Assembly: GCA_030037185.1 (NCBI GenBank)
Contig: JASHRR010000740.1
Coordinates: 1 to 14,372 of the forward strand
DNA length: 14,372 nt
Reading direction: 5' to 3'
Source: Xanthobacteraceae bacterium
GTDB lineage: Bacteria; Pseudomonadota; Alphaproteobacteria; Rhizobiales; Xanthobacteraceae
In this document: piece by piece, positions 12,845 to 14,372 of the stretch
How positions within the stretch are numbered: position 1 is the stretch's first letter
Layout: every line of letters begins with the position of its first letter
Position numbers and translations under genes: made by a program
Notes under the pieces: generated by a model
Database searches by the model: none
What the model was told of the DNA's origin: nothing
Seen by the model: the letters and a program-made list of their open reading frames with translations, nothing else

Positions 12845-14233
12845 CTACGTCATCCGCGGCCGCAGCCGGAACAAAGCGGCGTGGTCGGGCTGGGTTACGA
12901 TCACGGCGGCGGGCAATACCGGCCGCAGGTTGGCCATCGTCACGTGGAAACGCTGGATCATCGTCGCCACGACCAGGCAGGCCTCGGTCAGGGCAAGCTG
13001 CGCGCCGATGCAGATGCGCGGGCCGGCGCCGAACGGCATATAGGCATAGCGGTGGACGAGCGGCCTGCGGTCGAAGAACCGCGACGGATTGAACGCATCG
13101 GGATCGCTCCAAAGCTGGCGATGCCGCTGCAGCACCCACGGCACGATCATGATCAGGCTGCCGCGCGGCACCGCCACGTCGGCCAACTGGTCCGGCCCGC
13201 GTGCAATACGGTTGAGGAGAAAGACAGGCGGAAAGAGCCGCAGCGACTCGTTCACAACGGCCTTCGTGAAGGGCAGCTTCGCCAGTGCCTCGGCTGCTCC
13301 GTCGGGAAACAGATCGACGTCGCGGACCTCCGCCGCCACGCGCTCCTGATCGGCTGGCGACGATGCCAAAAGGTACATTGACCAGAACAGCGTCACCGCC
13401 GTGGTCTCATGGCCGGCGACGATCATCGTCGCCATCTGGTCGCGCAGTTGCGCCCGCGACAACGCCGCGCCAGTTTCGGGGTCGCGGACGGCAAGCAGCA
13501 GGTCGAACAGATCGCGCGGCTCGTTGGCGGCGGTCGGCGTACGCAGCCGCGCCTCGATGATCTCGTCCATGAGGGCGAGCCAGCGCGAGCGGAACCGCCT
13601 GCGGGTCAAATCCCGCAAGGTCGGGACCGCTGCCGGCAAAATGAAATCAAGAACATGGGGCCGGCCGAGATTGCCCGAGAACTCCGTGACGAGCCGGCGC
13701 ACAGCGGCGCCGTACCGGCCTATCTCCAGCGAGAACATGGAGCGCGCCGCGATTTCCAGCGCCAGCAACTGCATGGTGGCGAGGATGTCGACCGGGAAAT
13801 TGGCAGCGACCTCCGTGACCTGCGCCATCGTCTGCTCGGTCGCCAGTGCCACGTGTCGCGCCATCATCGGCACCACCCGAGGTGCCATCGCCGGCGCCAT
13901 GGTGCCGCGCTGGTGGCGCCAGGCGTCGCCCTCGCTCAGCAGGAGGCCGTCGCCGACGATCGGACGCCCTATGCGGATCGCCGCGGCAGGGCGGTGGTAA
14001 TTGGCGGTGTTCCCCACCAGAACGTGATGGATCGCATCGGCCCTGTTGACGATCACGTGCAGGCGCCCGGTGAGCCGGCCGCGCCCGACTACGAGATCCT
14101 GTTCGTACGCCGCCTTCGGCCAAACCTGAAGGGCATTGGTGCGCATCGCCGCGAAGAACGGCAGCAGACCCAGCTCTTCCGCCGGCGGCTCCGGACGCGG
14201 CGGAACGAAATACCGTGGTGCGTGAACGTTCAT
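12845..14233 (-). CDS. Cytochrome P450 monooxygenase
   Basis: The protein has 462 residues from the ATG at 14233, preferred over GTG at 14245 because GAGG lies 6 bp before it. All P450 landmarks are present: the I-helix AGHETT (273-278), ExxR in NESLR (328-332) and the heme-binding FGAGPRICIG (401-410) with Cys408 as thiolate ligand. WRHQRGTMAPA (105-115) is the C-helix WxxxR region. There is no N-terminal membrane anchor, so it should be soluble and draw electrons from separate ferredoxin and reductase proteins, none of which is encoded here. The family cannot be fixed without a search; the motifs resemble CYP4-like bacterial P450s. It is the first gene of the cluster and is separated from the glycosyltransferase by about 370 bp. 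It probably hydroxylates the isoprenoid before glycosylation. Confidence 0.95.
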   Translation of the reverse strand: MNVHAPRYFVPPRPEPPAEELGLLPFFAAMRTNALQVWPKAAYEQDLVVGRGRLTGRLHVIVNRADAIHHVLVGNTANYHRPAAAIRIGRPIVGDGLLLSEGDAWRHQRGTMAPAMAPRVVPMMARHVALATEQTMAQVTEVAANFPVDILATMQLLALEIAARSMFSLEIGRYGAAVRRLVTEFSGNLGRPHVLDFILPAAVPTLRDLTRRRFRSRWLALMDEIIEARLRTPTAANEPRDLFDLLLAVRDPETGAALSRAQLRDQMATMIVAGHETTAVTLFWSMYLLASSPADQERVAAEVRDVDLFPDGAAEALAKLPFTKAVVNESLRLFPPVFLLNRIARGPDQLADVAVPRGSLIMIVPWVLQRHRQLWSDPDAFNPSRFFDRRPLVHRYAYMPFGAGPRICIGAQLALTEACLVVATMIQRFHVTMANLRPVLPAAVIVTQPDHAALFRLRPRMT

Positions 14234-14269
14234 CGCTTGCCTCACGTCAGCCAGTCCGCGTTTGTCACG

Positions 14270-14293
14270 TAGAGCCGGTATTCGCGGGCTCTA
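14270..14293. promoter_or_regulatory. Inverted repeat upstream of the P450, possible operator
   Basis: TAGAGCC at 14270-14276 is matched exactly by GGCTCTA at 14287-14293 across a 10-nt spacer. It lies 37 bp upstream of the P450 start codon in the short leader. It could be a repressor site or a leader hairpin. A perfect 7-bp dyad can also occur by chance in sequence of this length. Confidence 0.3.
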
Positions 14294-14372
14294 GCTTTGA
14301 GGGCGAGCACTCTTGGCTTCCGCAGCAATTTCATTTGGCGCTCTGATGTTTTGGCCAGACCCGTTGTTTGCG
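14294..14372. other. Upstream region of the P450, no gene seen
   Basis: The last 79 bases are less GC-rich than the genes and probably hold the promoter of the P450. I cannot identify clear -35 and -10 elements, and the window ends here. Confidence 0.3.

Noticed and set aside
3160..14233. Rhizobial gibberellin operon or a carotenoid cluster
   Set aside because: No ent-CPS or ent-kaurene synthase, no set of three P450s and no SDR is present. There is also no phytoene synthase, desaturase or cyclase, so CrtC similarity alone does not make it a carotenoid cluster.
1..14372. CRISPR array, riboswitch or rRNA
   Set aside because: No regularly spaced repeats, no recognisable riboswitch core and no rRNA-like sequence were seen on either strand.

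Overview
The window is GC-rich DNA. Every well-supported intact gene lies on the minus strand and reads from about 14.2 kb down to about 1.5 kb. High GC, an IS256-type transposase with the C-terminal end I associate with rhizobial elements, a tRNA-Gln 3' fragment and a decayed LTXXQ/Spy-like gene suggest an alphaproteobacterium of the Rhizobiales, perhaps near Bradyrhizobium. That placement is inference, not proof.

The core at 3.1-14.2 kb looks like a specialised-metabolite cluster for an isoprenoid. In transcription order it holds a cytochrome P450 (12845-14233), a very small unrecognised ORF (12709-12843), a GT1 glycosyltransferase (11063-12475), a 752-residue fusion of an AttH/CrtC lipocalin-like domain with an all-trans polyprenyl diphosphate synthase (8818-11076), a DUF7065/DUF7064-like protein (7775-8809), a rifampin-phosphotransferase-like dikinase (5091-7778), a wrecked second copy of the fusion (4526 to about 5165), an APH-fold kinase (3160-4515) and, after a recombinase remnant, a D-arabinono-lactone-oxidase-family flavoenzyme (1477-2910). 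Most genes from the glycosyltransferase to the kinase overlap or abut, which indicates one transcript with coupled translation.

A plausible route, by inference: the synthase half of the fusion makes a prenyl diphosphate, probably C20 because its motifs resemble eukaryotic-type GGPP synthases. The AttH/CrtC half hydrates, cyclises or otherwise reshapes the chain. The P450 and flavoenzyme oxidise it, the glycosyltransferase adds a sugar, and one or two phosphotransferases act on an intermediate or give self-protection. No canonical class I or class II terpene cyclase, no DXS or IPP isomerase, and no regulator gene is visible.

The left 1.4 kb is a mobile-element scrapyard. It holds two inverted copies of an IS256 3' end forming a 121-bp inverted repeat with about 93% identity by eye, a third transposase fragment in the opposite orientation, and a 45-nt tRNA-Gln(CUG) 3' fragment enclosed by the inverted repeat. 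It also holds an unassigned coding-like fragment and a decayed LTXXQ-type periplasmic protein. Together with an internally deleted serine recombinase remnant at 2.9-3.1 kb, this suggests the cluster sits in or beside an integrative element whose end lies near position 266.
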